Shown: positions 28,750 to 37,713, counted from the first letter of the stretch. The stretch: 64,000 nucleotides of DNA from Microbacterium sp. BK668 (GCF_004362195.1 NZ_SNWG01000001.1:1984001-2048000); one strand, 5' to 3'. The notes: generated by a model not told the origin, from the letters alone. Translations and numbers: made by a program.

Positions 28750-28756
28750 TACCATA
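28750..28756. promoter_or_regulatory. Overlapping divergent -10 elements
   Basis: Seven bases TACCATA give TACCAT on the plus strand (28750-28755) and TATGGT on the minus strand (28756-28751). Each ends six bases before the start codon of its gene (28762 and 28744). Only one of the two promoters can be occupied at a time. Confidence 0.62.
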
Positions 28757-28761
28757 CATCC

Positions 28762-29280
28762 GTGCAGCGAAGCGCGGCCCGGACGATAGATGAAGCGTTG
28801 ATAAAGATGCGACGGATCTGGGCGCCGGTCACCACCGGACGGCCCGGCGCGAACCGCCGACCCGTCGATCTGTCCACCGTGCTCGTCGCTGACGCGCTGA
28901 GGAGGATCCCCTGGTCGCCGTCGGTGAAGGAGATCGCACAGCACCTCGGGGTCACACAGACCACCACCAGTCGGCTGGTCGCCCGGGCCGTGGACGCAGG
29001 CTTCGTGGTCAAGCGTCCGGCGGCGGACGATGTTCGCCGCTCGGAGCTTGCCCTCACACCTTCCGGTGTGCAGCTCTCGCAGGCCTCCATGTCCTTCCGC
29101 TTCAGCTATCTCGAGCAGGTCACGCGCGGCTGGAGTGATGCGGAGATCACCACCTTCGCAACGCTGCTGCAAAGGTTCGCGACGGAGGTCGTCGCCCACC
29201 CGCCCGATCCGACGCGGCCGCGGGAAGACTTCGATCCTTCGGCGGCCCGGAGCGCCTCGAGTTCGACCGGGGACGGCTGA
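28762..29280 (+). CDS. MarR-family transcriptional regulator
   Basis: A 172-residue winged-helix regulator: SVKEIAQHLGVTQTTTSRLVARAVDAGFVVKRPAADDVRRSELALTPSG forms helices, recognition helix and wing, with a helical dimerisation tail after it. The GTG start is at the leaderless distance from TACCAT. Paired head-to-head with the NmrA-like gene, which it likely represses until a ligand or oxidant binds. The C-terminal 25 residues are Pro/Arg/Ser-rich and appear disordered. Confidence 0.84.
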   Translation: MQRSAARTIDEALIKMRRIWAPVTTGRPGANRRPVDLSTVLVADALRRIPWSPSVKEIAQHLGVTQTTTSRLVARAVDAGFVVKRPAADDVRRSELALTPSGVQLSQASMSFRFSYLEQVTRGWSDAEITTFATLLQRFATEVVAHPPDPTRPREDFDPSAARSASSSTGDG

Positions 29281-29292
29281 CCAGCCGTCTGT

Positions 29293-29323
29293 GTCGCCGG
29301 TCCCTCGCCCGTGCGCCGGCGAC
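29293..29323 (+). terminator. Weak hairpin after marR
   Basis: Stem GTCGCCGG / CCGGCGAC, eight perfect pairs around a 15-base loop, 13 bases past the MarR stop. No T-run. Confidence 0.35.
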
Positions 29324-29374
29324 GCAGGCTTCATCCGAAGCCGTGGTGAGCGCGGGAACAGGAGGATGATCGGC

Positions 29375-29869
29375 ATGGACCAGTACCTGTGGGTGCTCAA
29401 GGACAAGGAGCGCGACCTGATCCGCGAGCTCGAGCCCGACCGGCTCGCGCAGTTGGACGAGGACGGGCTGATCGCGCTGCACAAGCGGATCCGCCGTGCG
29501 CGCAACAAGCACACCACCAACTACCGCCGCGGGGCGGCCGAGAACGTCGCCCAAGCCGGGGGTCGCGGTGCCGCCGCCCCGAGCTCCGACAAGGCGCGCG
29601 GCCGCGCATACGTGTTCGAGGAGGCGCTGTCGATCGTCAGCTCCGAGCTGGCGCGGGTCGCTCACGAGGAGGCCGAAGCGCTCAAGGATGAGCGGCTCGC
29701 ACGCGCACAGGCCGGGAAGTGGTCGGGACCGCAGAGTAACGGGTTCCCGGATGCCACCGGCTCGGCCGGCCGGCAGCGGGAGCACACCAAGTCATCCGGC
29801 GGAGTGAAGCGAGACGCGTCGAGTCAGGCGCAGGGCGCGCGGCGACAGGCCAAGCGCGACTCGCGCTGA
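29375..29869 (+). CDS. Hypothetical charged helical protein
   Basis: A 164-residue protein, very rich in Arg, Ala, Glu and Lys. The N-terminal MDQYLWVLKDKERDLIREL and RLAQLDEDGLIALHKRIRRARNKH predict helices, and the last 50 residues are low-complexity and basic (KSSGGVKRDASSQAQGARRQ), which suggests nucleic-acid contact. GGAGG is nine bases ahead of ATG 29375; the ATG at 29366 abuts it and is less likely. No family recognised. Confidence 0.68.
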   Translation: MDQYLWVLKDKERDLIRELEPDRLAQLDEDGLIALHKRIRRARNKHTTNYRRGAAENVAQAGGRGAAAPSSDKARGRAYVFEEALSIVSSELARVAHEEAEALKDERLARAQAGKWSGPQSNGFPDATGSAGRQREHTKSSGGVKRDASSQAQGARRQAKRDSR

Positions 29870-30007
29870 CCCATCGCCGCATCCTCGCCGCACGTCACAC
29901 TCCGTCCCCCGCCCCCGGGTGTTCCTGGCCGGCCCCGACGCATCTGCAGCCGCCGCGCTCAACGACGCGTGAAGGACGGTCCTGAGCGGGGTGAGCGTCT
30001 CGCGAGA

Positions 30008-30406
30008 TCAGCGGTGTCTTCGCTGCGCGAGCAGGGCCTGTTCGAAATCGTCGACGGAGCCGTCCAGCTGAGCCAGTTCGTCGGCGTCCAGCGCAACGGA
30101 CACCGAGCCGTCCTCATGATGGGCGATGACCACAGGCAACGCGATGTCCCGCACCGCTCCCGCAAGACGTTCGTCGACTTCGTTGCGGTGGAGAAGGACG
30201 ATCGGAACACCGATCCTGTCAACCATCCCGTCCCACGCCGGCTTCCTGCGAACGAGGGAGTGTGTGATGGTGCAGAGGGCGCACTCGGCCGAGCCGAAGA
30301 GGTGCCCGAACGCGTAGCGGATCTCGCCTATCGCGCCGCCGTCGGCGTTGTAGATCCCGGAGTACTTGGTGATCGGGGATGGGCGCACGGCGTCACTGTC
30401 TCGCAC
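30008..30406 (-). CDS. Hypothetical protein with Cys-Ala-Leu-Cys motif
   Basis: A 132-residue protein that opens with KYSGIYNADGGAIGEIRYAFGHLFGSAECALCTITHS: a CxxC pair followed by a histidine, which could hold a metal or be redox-active. The C-terminal half is acidic. No domain name can be given. GTG start at 30406 follows TATCCT (30414-30419) by seven bases. Codon pattern is that of the neighbours. Confidence 0.68.
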   Translation of the reverse strand: MRDSDAVRPSPITKYSGIYNADGGAIGEIRYAFGHLFGSAECALCTITHSLVRRKPAWDGMVDRIGVPIVLLHRNEVDERLAGAVRDIALPVVIAHHEDGSVSVALDADELAQLDGSVDDFEQALLAQRRHR

Positions 30407-30457
30407 ATGCTCAAGGATAGGAGTCGGGACGCCGGCAGCGGCCGCGAGCCGGTCGGA

Positions 30458-31078
30458 TCACAGGTCATCGCCCGTCGTCCATCCCAGTCGGCTCAGCGTG
30501 GGTTTTTCGAGCGGCTTCTCGACGACGGTGATGGAAGCCCGCGGCACCGCGAAGCGCAGGAAGCGGGTCGCGTCGATGTCGAGGAGCGACGTGAGCGCAA
30601 TGCGGACGATGTCCGCGTGGGTGACCACCAACCCACAATCTGCGTCGCCCACGGCCTCGAACACGCGGCGAAGACCGGCTTCGACTCGGTCTTGCAGGTG
30701 GTGAAGGCTTTCCACGCTCTCGGGTGCTCCGGGCGGGATGACGCCCGCTGGATCGCTGAGGAACGCTTGGAAGAGCGGGTCCGCCTGGAGCTCCGCCTGC
30801 GGCCTGCCTTCCCAGTCGCCGATCGCGAAGTCGTTGAAGAAGTCCTCCGGCGGCACTTCCACGGGGATGCGCTGCAGCTCGGCGATCGACTCTCCCGTCT
30901 GGACGGCCCGCGCGCGCGACGACGAGAAGACCTGGGCGACGGGCTGGTCCGACAACGCACGCGCCAAAGCACGCGCCTGCTCGCGGCCCTCCGCGGAAAG
31001 CGGTGGATCCCGCCGTCCGATGGCTTGGCCGCTCGGCCATTCGGGCTCCGCATGTCGGACAAGGATGAGTCTCTTCAT
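30458..31078 (-). CDS. Histidine-phosphatase (phosphoglycerate-mutase-like) protein
   Basis: A 206-residue branch-1 histidine phosphatase. First catalytic motif LVRHAEPEW at residues 5-13, FSSSRARAVQTGE near 52, and the second His in VVTHADIVRIAL near 157. Likely acts on a small phosphorylated metabolite such as alpha-ribazole phosphate or a sugar phosphate; none of these pathways is adjacent. The ATG at 31078 is set by homology of the RHAE motif. Confidence 0.86.
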   Translation of the reverse strand: MKRLILVRHAEPEWPSGQAIGRRDPPLSAEGREQARALARALSDQPVAQVFSSSRARAVQTGESIAELQRIPVEVPPEDFFNDFAIGDWEGRPQAELQADPLFQAFLSDPAGVIPPGAPESVESLHHLQDRVEAGLRRVFEAVGDADCGLVVTHADIVRIALTSLLDIDATRFLRFAVPRASITVVEKPLEKPTLSRLGWTTGDDL

Positions 31079-31289
31079 CACGTGCGCCCTCCGAGCCACG
31101 ATATCGTCGCCGATCGGGTGCCCGCCGATGGGGGGCGGGCTCCGTCGAGCCGAGACGCTTCAGTACGGCGACATCGTGAGCGCCGCGGTGCCGCCATCGG
31201 GGCGACTCACGCCGTTAACACGAGCGTCGTAGCATCGCGTCCACGATCGATCGCTGCCCCCGTGCATGCCGAGGTGAGGTGAAGACGAC

Positions 31290-31499
31290 GTGACGGCTCC
31301 GAGGTACGAAGTGAGCGTATGGGAGCGCTACGCCACCGAGTTCGCCCTCGCCTTCGCCGACACCCCTGCGCGCATCCGCGCGGTGCGCGAGGCGTATTTC
31401 GTGCACGAGTTCGACGTCGACCTCATCGCGCAGCTCAGTGGGTTTCCGGTGTGGAGGATCCGGCAGGCGGTGTCCGACGGGCCGCCGCGATCCTCCTGA
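31290..31499 (+). CDS. Small hypothetical protein
   Basis: A 69-residue GTG-started frame. VDLIAQLSGFPVWRIRQAV could be a helix-turn-helix pair, so it may be a small DNA-binding protein or a non-expressed frame. GAGGTGAGG lies about 14 bases upstream. The preceding 211 bases hold no other gene and only a doubtful TAGCAT box at 31230. Confidence 0.45.
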   Translation: MTAPRYEVSVWERYATEFALAFADTPARIRAVREAYFVHEFDVDLIAQLSGFPVWRIRQAVSDGPPRSS

Positions 31500-31596
31500 C
31501 GGGTGTCGCGGGCGCTGCTCAGCGGCCTGTCCGGCAGCGGGCACTCGGGATGCCGCCGCATTCAGGCGTGATGGACGACTGCCGCGTCCTCGTGCG

Positions 31597-32112
31597 TCAG
31601 TAGTAGCCACCGGCCGGGTTCGACGCGAGGTACACGTCGACGAGGTCGTCGTGGAGGACGAACCGGATGTTCGCCGCCGGCTCGCCGGACGGCGCCGGCG
31701 GGACGAGCGCCGGTTCGATGTCGAAATCCGCGATGGTGTCGAACGTGGGCGCCGAGCATCGGAACAGCGAGACGCGCCCCTCCGCGACGATCGCGAGGCA
31801 CCGCTTGTCCGCCGGCTTCGTCGTACTCCACACCTCGAGCACCCCGTACGAGCCGTGCGAGACGAAGTCGGCCGGTGTCAGATCGAGGAACTCCACATCC
31901 TCGTCGACGCGGAAGGTCCCCTCGACGGAGGGATCCTGCGGGAGCTGCGCCACGGGGCGAGGCTCGCTCGCCTGTTCCAAGACGTACGCGAGGATCGCCA
32001 GGGCGGCGACGAGCGTCGCGATACCGGCGATGATCCACGCCAGGACGCTGCGGCTCGGTCCGCCTGACTTCCCCGACGGCGCCTCCACCGCTGTGACTGA
32101 TGACTCTTCCAT
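31597..32112 (-). CDS. Single-pass membrane protein, divergent from SARP gene
   Basis: A 171-residue protein: a polar N-terminal tail of about 24 residues, one membrane helix (SVLAWIIAGIATLVAALAILAYVL), then an external-looking domain of about 120 residues with LDLTPADFVSHGSYGVLEVWSTT, two cysteines and a Pro/Ala-rich segment before the end. The strong RBS GAAGGAG sets the ATG at 32112. No family recognised. Sharing a promoter region with the large regulator makes a functional link possible. Confidence 0.7.
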   Translation of the reverse strand: MEESSVTAVEAPSGKSGGPSRSVLAWIIAGIATLVAALAILAYVLEQASEPRPVAQLPQDPSVEGTFRVDEDVEFLDLTPADFVSHGSYGVLEVWSTTKPADKRCLAIVAEGRVSLFRCSAPTFDTIADFDIEPALVPPAPSGEPAANIRFVLHDDLVDVYLASNPAGGYY

Positions 32113-32154
32113 CGCCGTCTCCTTCTCGCTGCTTCCGACCATTTCCGCGCGCGT

Positions 32155-32205
32155 CGGTATCGGCGCGGTACCGGCCCTCGATGACCGGTATCGGACCGGT
32201 TCCGA
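32155..32205 (+). promoter_or_regulatory. Paired direct repeats, probable SARP-binding sites
   Basis: Four 9-mers related to CGGTATCGG: 32155-32163, 32166-32174 (CGGTACCGG), 32186-32194 (CGGTATCGG) and 32197-32205 (CGGTTCCGA). Starts are 11, 20 and 11 bases apart. SARP regulators bind short direct repeats at 11-bp steps next to -35; the last copy ends five bases before TTGACG. Confidence 0.68.
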
Positions 32206-32210
32206 CCGTC

Positions 32211-32239
32211 TTGACGCCGGTGCCGCGCAGGCTCACAGT
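32211..32239 (+). promoter_or_regulatory. Promoter of the SARP-NTPase gene
   Basis: TTGACG (32211-32216), 17-base spacer, CACAGT (32234-32239), then six bases and the ATG. This implies a leaderless transcript beginning at the start codon. Confidence 0.62.
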
Positions 32240-32245
32240 GGCCAC

Positions 32246-35200
32246 ATGGAGGTGCGCGTACTGGGCGCCTTGGCTCTCGACGATGGCCGGATCCCGCTGG
32301 CCAGGCGGGATCGCGCTGTCCTGGGTGCTCTCGTCGTCCGGCCGGGTGCGACTGTCTCCGCCGGCTCCCTCGCTGCGGCGGTGTGGGGGGACGATCTGCC
32401 GGCCTCCTGGTCGAAGGTGATCCAGGGATGCGTCATGCGATTGCGTCGGATGGTCGCTCCCGGACGGATCGAGACCACTCCGACCGGATATCGACTTCTC
32501 ACCGAGGGCGTCGACACAGACGCCGGCCGATTCGAGCAGCTCGTCGAGCGCGGATCGGAGCAGCTGGAACTCGGTGAGCCCGAACGCGCCGCGCACACCC
32601 TCTCCGAGGCGCTCGCGCTGTGGCGGGGCGAGGCCTTCGCCGAGCTCCTCGACTGGCAGCCGGCGCGGAACGCGTCGGACCGCCTCGGGGAGCTCCGACT
32701 CTCGGCGGAGGAGCTGCTGCTGGACGCGCGGCTCCGCGCCGGCGACGTGCAGGCAGTGGCGGCCGAAGCCCGGGCCCGCGTCGCGGAAGCGCCCCTGCGC
32801 GAGCGGCGCTGGGTCGTGCTCGGCCTGGCCCAGTACCGCCAGGGTCGGCAGGCCGACGCCCTGTCGACGGTCCGCAATGCGCGAGCGCTGCTCGCCGCAG
32901 AGCTCGGGCTGGACCCCTGCGCGGAGCTCGCCGCCTTGGAGCAGGCGATCCTGCGGCAGGATGCCTCGCTCCTCTCGGACCACGCGTTCCGCGCCTCGTC
33001 CGCCGAGTGTCCGTATTTCGGCCTCCCGCCTGCGGACGTGGATGACGCCGACCGGTACTTCGGCCGCGTGACCGAACTCGCGGAGGCACTGCGCATCGTG
33101 GAGGACCACGGCGTCCTGCTCGTCGCCGGCGCATCGGGCGTGGGCAAATCATCGTTCGTGCGGGCCGGGATCGGCGGGCGCTTGCGCGCGAGCGGCGCCG
33201 AGGTCGTGATCGTCACGCCGGGCGAGCACCCGCTGGACGCTGTGCGCGGCATCCACTTCGAGGGCGGGGCATCCGTCCTCATCGTCGACCAGTGCGAGCA
33301 GGCCTTCGCCGCACCGGACCCCGCCGAGACCCGCGAGTTCTTCGAGACCCTCTCGCGGCTTCTCTTCCGCAGCACCCTCGTCATCGCGCTGCGCGCCGAT
33401 CGGCTCGGCGACCTCGCGGAGCACGCGGGATTCGCCCAGATCATCCGATCGCGGATGCTGGTGCTCACGCCGCTCGGAGCGGACGGTGTTCGAGCCATTA
33501 TCGAGAAGCCCGCGGGGCAGGCGGGGCTCATCCTCGAGCCCGGCCTCGCGGAGGTGCTCGTCCGGGACGCCGACGGCCGGTCGCTCCCTCTCCTGTCCCA
33601 TGCGCTGCGCCAGGTGTGGTCCCGCCGTGAAGGCAGGGTTCTGACGGTGGACGGGTATCGGGCGTCCGGCGAGATCGATGGTGCGGTCGCCCAGACCGCA
33701 GAGGAGCTGTACGCACGGCTGCCCGATACGGAGAGACGGCTTCTGCGCGACATCCTCCTCCGTCTTGTGGACTTCGCAGACGGTGTCGCCAACGGCCGAC
33801 GCGTCGAGCGCGCCCTGGTCGAGATCGACGACGCGCACTCGCGGATCATCGAGGAGCTCGTCGATGCCCGCCTGCTCACGACCGACGAGCAGTCGGTGCA
33901 GCTGTCTCATGAAGCGCTCGCCCGCGAGTGGCCGCGCCTGACCGAGTGGCTCGAGGGTGACGTGGAAGGTCAGCGGATCATGCGCCATCTGGCCGCCACC
34001 GCCGTCGCGTGGGATGCGATGGGCCGGCCGGACAGCGAGCTCTACCGCGGTAGTCGCCTGCTGAACGCGCAGCAGTGGCAGGATGCGGCATCCCCCTCGC
34101 TCACTTCCCTCGAGCGCGACTTCCTCCGGACGTCGGGGGAGCATGAGAAGGCCGAACTCGCGGCTGCGCGGTCTCAGCTCTCCCGAGAGCGGCGCATGGT
34201 ACGACGGTTGACCTACGTCTCTCTCGGCGCCGCCGCATTGGCGGTCACCGCGGTCGCGGCGAGCATCTATGCCGGAGTCCAGGCGGATATCGCCGGCGAG
34301 GCAGCGCTGGACATCACGTCCCGTCGCGTCGCGGAACTCGCGGTGGATGAGCCGGAGCTCGACCTGGCGCTGCTGCTCGCGGTGCAGGCGGCGCGGCTCC
34401 ACGACAGCCCCGAGGCGCGAGCCAGCCTCCTGGAGGTCTTCGCCCGGGCACCTCGGGCCACCTCCGTCACGTACACCCCTCCCATGAACCCCGTGAGGCG
34501 CGACGAGATCCTCGGGACGGAACTTGTCAGCCAGCGCTCCCCGGACGGCTCCCGAGTCGCGATACCGTCTCCTCTCACGTCGGAGGATGCCTCGTGGGGG
34601 ACGATCAAGCTCTGGGGCACGAGCGCGCCCCGAGACGCCGACCCGGTGACGCTCTGGCTGCGGCTTCGGGGGAAGGACCCGACGACCGGGTTCGCTGCCC
34701 GGATCGCACCGATGTTCTCGCCCGACGGCTCGCGCCTCTACGCCGGTGGCACCGGGCCGATCGCCGTCTTCGACACGGCGACGGGCAGGCAGGTGGGCGA
34801 GATCGGCGGAGGCGGACTGCTCGCGGTCAGTGCGGACGGGCGACGCCTCGCGGTCGGAGGTGGCGCGCGAGAAGTCCGCATCGTCGACCCAGCGGGGGTC
34901 GCAGCGCCGATCACCGTCCCGCTGCCCGGTGCGCCGACTGTCGCTGCCTTCAGCCCGGACGGCGCACAGCTCGCGGTCCACGCGACGGGAAGGACCATGC
35001 TCGTGGACGTCGATGACGCGGAGGTCATCGAGATCCTGCACGATCAAAGGCAGGGCGTCAGCGAGATGGCTTTCCCGGCAGAGGGGCAGCTGGTCACGAG
35101 AGCACCCGACGGGAAGACCATCACGTGGGCCCTCGGCGGATGGGAGGCAGCGTTCGGCGGCAGCGACTTCCGCCTCACCGGCTCCGCCTTCGCAAACAAT

Positions 35201-35368
35201 GGGGCCGCCCTCCAACTGGAACGGCCCGATGGCGGCGTGCAGGTGGTGGTCGCCGACCCCGCGGTCTGGCAGGAGCGCGCCTGCGCCGTCGCCGGGCGGG
35301 CGCTGACCCCGCAGGAGTGGCGGCAGCACGTGGGTGATCTTCCGTACGCCCCGGCATGTCGCGACTGA
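32246..35368 (+). CDS. SARP/BTAD regulator fused to STAND NTPase and beta-propeller-like domain
   Basis: A 1040-residue multidomain regulator. Residues 1-85: winged helix of the OmpR/SARP type (MEVRVLGALALDDG ... VIQGCVMRLRRMV). Residues 90-250: bacterial transcriptional activation (TPR-like) domain. Residues 270-600: nSTAND-type NTPase with Walker A GASGVGKSSF near 294 and Walker B-like VLIVDQCEQ near 344. A membrane-like helix lies near 655-675 (YVSLGAAALAVTAVAASIYAGV). The C-terminal 350 residues contain FSPDGSRLYAGG and FSPDGAQLAVH blades of a WD40-like propeller. Such proteins sense a signal through the propeller and switch transcription by NTP-driven assembly. A membrane-anchored SARP would be unusual. 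Confidence 0.88.
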   Translation: MEVRVLGALALDDGRIPLARRDRAVLGALVVRPGATVSAGSLAAAVWGDDLPASWSKVIQGCVMRLRRMVAPGRIETTPTGYRLLTEGVDTDAGRFEQLVERGSEQLELGEPERAAHTLSEALALWRGEAFAELLDWQPARNASDRLGELRLSAEELLLDARLRAGDVQAVAAEARARVAEAPLRERRWVVLGLAQYRQGRQADALSTVRNARALLAAELGLDPCAELAALEQAILRQDASLLSDHAFRASSAECPYFGLPPADVDDADRYFGRVTELAEALRIVEDHGVLLVAGASGVGKSSFVRAGIGGRLRASGAEVVIVTPGEHPLDAVRGIHFEGGASVLIVDQCEQAFAAPDPAETREFFETLSRLLFRSTLVIALRADRLGDLAEHAGFAQIIRSRMLVLTPLGADGVRAIIEKPAGQAGLILEPGLAEVLVRDADGRSLPLLSHALRQVWSRREGRVLTVDGYRASGEIDGAVAQTAEELYARLPDTERRLLRDILLRLVDFADGVANGRRVERALVEIDDAHSRIIEELVDARLLTTDEQSVQLSHEALAREWPRLTEWLEGDVEGQRIMRHLAATAVAWDAMGRPDSELYRGSRLLNAQQWQDAASPSLTSLERDFLRTSGEHEKAELAAARSQLSRERRMVRRLTYVSLGAAALAVTAVAASIYAGVQADIAGEAALDITSRRVAELAVDEPELDLALLLAVQAARLHDSPEARASLLEVFARAPRATSVTYTPPMNPVRRDEILGTELVSQRSPDGSRVAIPSPLTSEDASWGTIKLWGTSAPRDADPVTLWLRLRGKDPTTGFAARIAPMFSPDGSRLYAGGTGPIAVFDTATGRQVGEIGGGGLLAVSADGRRLAVGGGAREVRIVDPAGVAAPITVPLPGAPTVAAFSPDGAQLAVHATGRTMLVDVDDAEVIEILHDQRQGVSEMAFPAEGQLVTRAPDGKTITWALGGWEAAFGGSDFRLTGSAFANNGAALQLERPDGGVQVVVADPAVWQERACAVAGRALTPQEWRQHVGDLPYAPACRD

Positions 35369-35405
35369 CCGCGTCGAGCTCGGTGCTGAACCCGGCCCGG
35401 CGGCC

Positions 35406-35433
35406 CTGACAGACTGGGCTGCCCGATTAGGTT
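35406..35433 (+). promoter_or_regulatory. Putative promoter of the oxidoreductase/ThuA pair
   Basis: CTGACA (35406-35411), 16-base spacer, TAGGTT (35428-35433). Transcription would begin near 35440, leaving a leader of about 60 bases with an RBS AGAGGG before the TTG start. Confidence 0.5.
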
Positions 35434-35500
35434 AGATGTGCGCACCGATCGGACCGGACTCGAGCAGCGGGGATGGCCAGAAGCAGAGGGATCACCGAAT

Positions 35501-36577
35501 TTGACCGTCCGAATCATTCATGTGGGCCTCGGCGGGTGGGGGAGCAACTGGGCCCGGACCGTGATCCCCGCAGTCTCCGCGGTCGAGGTCGTGGCGGTCG
35601 TGGACCCGCACGCGCCGACTCTCGAGTCCGTCGCCGCGTCTGTCGGCTTGACTGCAGAGGTCTCGTTCCGCTCGCTGACCGATGCCCTGGCGGCCGTCGA
35701 CGCCGACGCCGTCGTCGTCACCGCCCCGGTTGCGACCCACGTGCCGCTGGCCATCGCGGCGCTGCAAGCCGGCAAGCACGTCCTCGTCGAGAAGCCGCTC
35801 GCCAACACGGTGGAGGAGGCGCGACCCGCCGTCGCTCTTGCGGAAGAACGCGGGCTGATCCTGCAGGTGAGCCAGAACTACCGCAACTATCCCGCTCCCC
35901 GGGCGGTGCGCGACCTGCTCAGGGAGGGCGTACTGGGCGAGTTGGCCGCGATCAACATCGACTTCCGCAAGTGGGACAACGACGCACCGCGGGCGACCCA
36001 CCGGCACTACGCGTTCCCGCATCCGCTGATCAACGACATGGCCATTCATCACTTCGATCTGCTCCGCATGATCACCGGGACCGAAGCGGTGAGCGTGTAC
36101 GCGAAGGTCGGCGACCCGTCGTTCAGCAAGTACGACCAAGAAGCCTCCGCCGTGGTGACCATCGAGATGGAGACGGGGCTCGTCGTCAGCTACCGCGGAA
36201 GCTGGCTCAGCCGCGGGCCGGAGACCGCGTGGGCCGGCGAGTGGAGCATCCAAGGAGAGAAGGGCGAGCTGTTCTTCACCTCGCGCTCGGGCGGCGAAGA
36301 GGAGGACGCATCCGGCGACGTGGTGCGCATCCGCCGCGTGGGCGGACTCCAGCCGGTGGATGCTCCGCTCGATCACGCGCCGTTGTACGACCGTGCAGCG
36401 GGACTGGAGATCTTCGCGAACGCCGTGACCGGCGGACCCGCACCCGAGAGCACCGGCCGTGAGAACCTCGGAAGCCTGGCCCTGATGGAAGCCGCTACGC
36501 GCTCGGCGGCGTCCGGACGAGTGGAAGAAGTTCGACGGCCCCTGACGACCCGTGAAGAGAGTGAGGACCGACCGTGA
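35501..36577 (+). CDS. Gfo/Idh/MocA-family oxidoreductase
   Basis: A 358-residue NAD(P)-dependent sugar or inositol dehydrogenase-like protein. Rossmann loop [11 protein letters not shown] is near residue 8, the family motif [16 protein letters not shown] near 94 (with the conserved EKP) and [17 protein letters not shown] near 180 with the catalytic His. TTG 35501 is chosen for its RBS and because the Rossmann strand begins at once; a GTG at 35438 would add 21 unrelated residues. It overlaps the ThuA-like gene by four bases. The pair likely modifies a sugar or its keto-derivative; no transporter is adjacent. Confidence 0.87.
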   Translation: MTVRIIHVGLGGWGSNWARTVIPAVSAVEVVAVVDPHAPTLESVAASVGLTAEVSFRSLTDALAAVDADAVVVTAPVATHVPLAIAALQAGKHVLVEKPLANTVEEARPAVALAEERGLILQVSQNYRNYPAPRAVRDLLREGVLGELAAINIDFRKWDNDAPRATHRHYAFPHPLINDMAIHHFDLLRMITGTEAVSVYAKVGDPSFSKYDQEASAVVTIEMETGLVVSYRGSWLSRGPETAWAGEWSIQGEKGELFFTSRSGGEEEDASGDVVRIRRVGGLQPVDAPLDHAPLYDRAAGLEIFANAVTGGPAPESTGRENLGSLALMEAATRSAASGRVEEVRRPLTTREESEDRP

Positions 36578-37317
36578 CCGCTTCCCCGATCCGCGTGCTC
36601 GTCTGGAACGAGAACTTCCACGAGACCAACGGCGACGAGAAGGCGCTGTCCCACTATCCCGACGGGATCCACACCGTGATCGCCGACGCCCTCCGATCCC
36701 AGCTCGGCGTGGACGCCGATGTGCGCACGGCCACCCTGCAGGAGCACGAGCACGGTCTCACCCAGGAAGTCGTCGACGACACCGACGTCCTGCTGTGGTG
36801 GGGGCATGCCAGACATGACGAGGTCGACGACGAGGTCGTCGACCGCGTGCACGAAGCAGTCCTCGCGGGCATGGGCATCCTGGTCCTGCACTCCGGGCAC
36901 TACTCGAAGATCTTCAAGCGACTGATGGGCACCACCTGCTCCCTCAAATGGCGGAACGACGGAGAGCGTGAACTCGTGTGGACGGTGGCGCCGCGGCATC
37001 CGATCGCCCTGGACGTCCCGCACCCCATCGTCATCCCGGAGCACGAGATGTACGGGGAGTTCTACGACATCCCCGTTCCCGAGGAGACGATCTTCCTCTC
37101 GACATTCGCCGGAGGGGAGGTGTTCCGTTCCGGCGTGACGTACACGCGGGGGCTGGGGCGCGTCTTCTACTTCTCGCCCGGCGATCAGCACTTCCCCGTG
37201 TACCACCACCCCGACATCCAGCGCGTCCTCGCCAACGGCGTGCGATGGGCGGCCCCGCCCGCCGGCCGGCGTGCGCTCACCGCCGACTACCATGCTCCGG
37301 GCTGGTACGAGGCGTGA
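36574..37317 (+). CDS. ThuA-like domain protein
   Basis: A 247-residue class I glutamine-amidotransferase-like fold: [44 protein letters not shown], and the C-terminal [32 protein letters not shown] that defines ThuA. ThuA takes part in trehalose/sucrose use in rhizobia, where it works with an oxidoreductase ThuB; here the neighbour is of that type. No catalytic cysteine of amidotransferases is seen. GTG start with a GTGA overlap. Confidence 0.88.
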   Translation: MTASPIRVLVWNENFHETNGDEKALSHYPDGIHTVIADALRSQLGVDADVRTATLQEHEHGLTQEVVDDTDVLLWWGHARHDEVDDEVVDRVHEAVLAGMGILVLHSGHYSKIFKRLMGTTCSLKWRNDGERELVWTVAPRHPIALDVPHPIVIPEHEMYGEFYDIPVPEETIFLSTFAGGEVFRSGVTYTRGLGRVFYFSPGDQHFPVYHHPDIQRVLANGVRWAAPPAGRRALTADYHAPGWYEA

Positions 37318-37352
37318 TCGCGTAGCGGACGCGCGTGCGCGATCGTCCCGGC

Positions 37353-37559
37353 TTACTCTGGCGCGTACTTGAACGAGAGCTGGATCCGGGCGCGGAACAG
37401 CAGCGCCCCGTCATCCCCGACCACGATGTCCTGCTTCTTCACCTCGGCGATGCGGAGATCGTGCAGCGATCCCGCGGCCGTGGTGATGGCCTCTCGCGCG
37501 GCCTCTTCCCAGGAGGACGCACTGGTGCCGATGACGTCGATCACCCGGTAAACGCTCAT
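37353..37559 (-). CDS. Dodecin
   Basis: A 68-residue flavin-storage protein. MSVYRVIDVIGTSASSWEEAAREAI contains the conserved Trp that stacks on the flavin, and the C-terminal LFRARIQLSFKYAP forms the outer strand. Known dodecins form a 12-subunit sphere that buffers flavin or CoA. A good RBS GAAGGAG precedes ATG. Stands alone, convergent with ThuA. Confidence 0.93.
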   Translation of the reverse strand: MSVYRVIDVIGTSASSWEEAAREAITTAAGSLHDLRIAEVKKQDIVVGDDGALLFRARIQLSFKYAPE

Positions 37560-37713
37560 CTTGCTCCTTCATCGCTCGATGCCGACAGGTCCATACTGAT
37601 CGCGCTCGCAGCCGTAGGGAAGGGCCGTGCCTGCGAGCCGGGCGGCGTCGGCGTTGTCTGTGCTGGCTGGTTCGTGTGAGGCTGAGAACCCATTCGTCAC
37701 GCGCTGGGAGCCG

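Noticed and set aside
31215..31240. Promoter TTAACA ... TAGCAT before the 69-residue frame
   Set aside because: Spacing between the boxes is too short for a sigma-70 type promoter.
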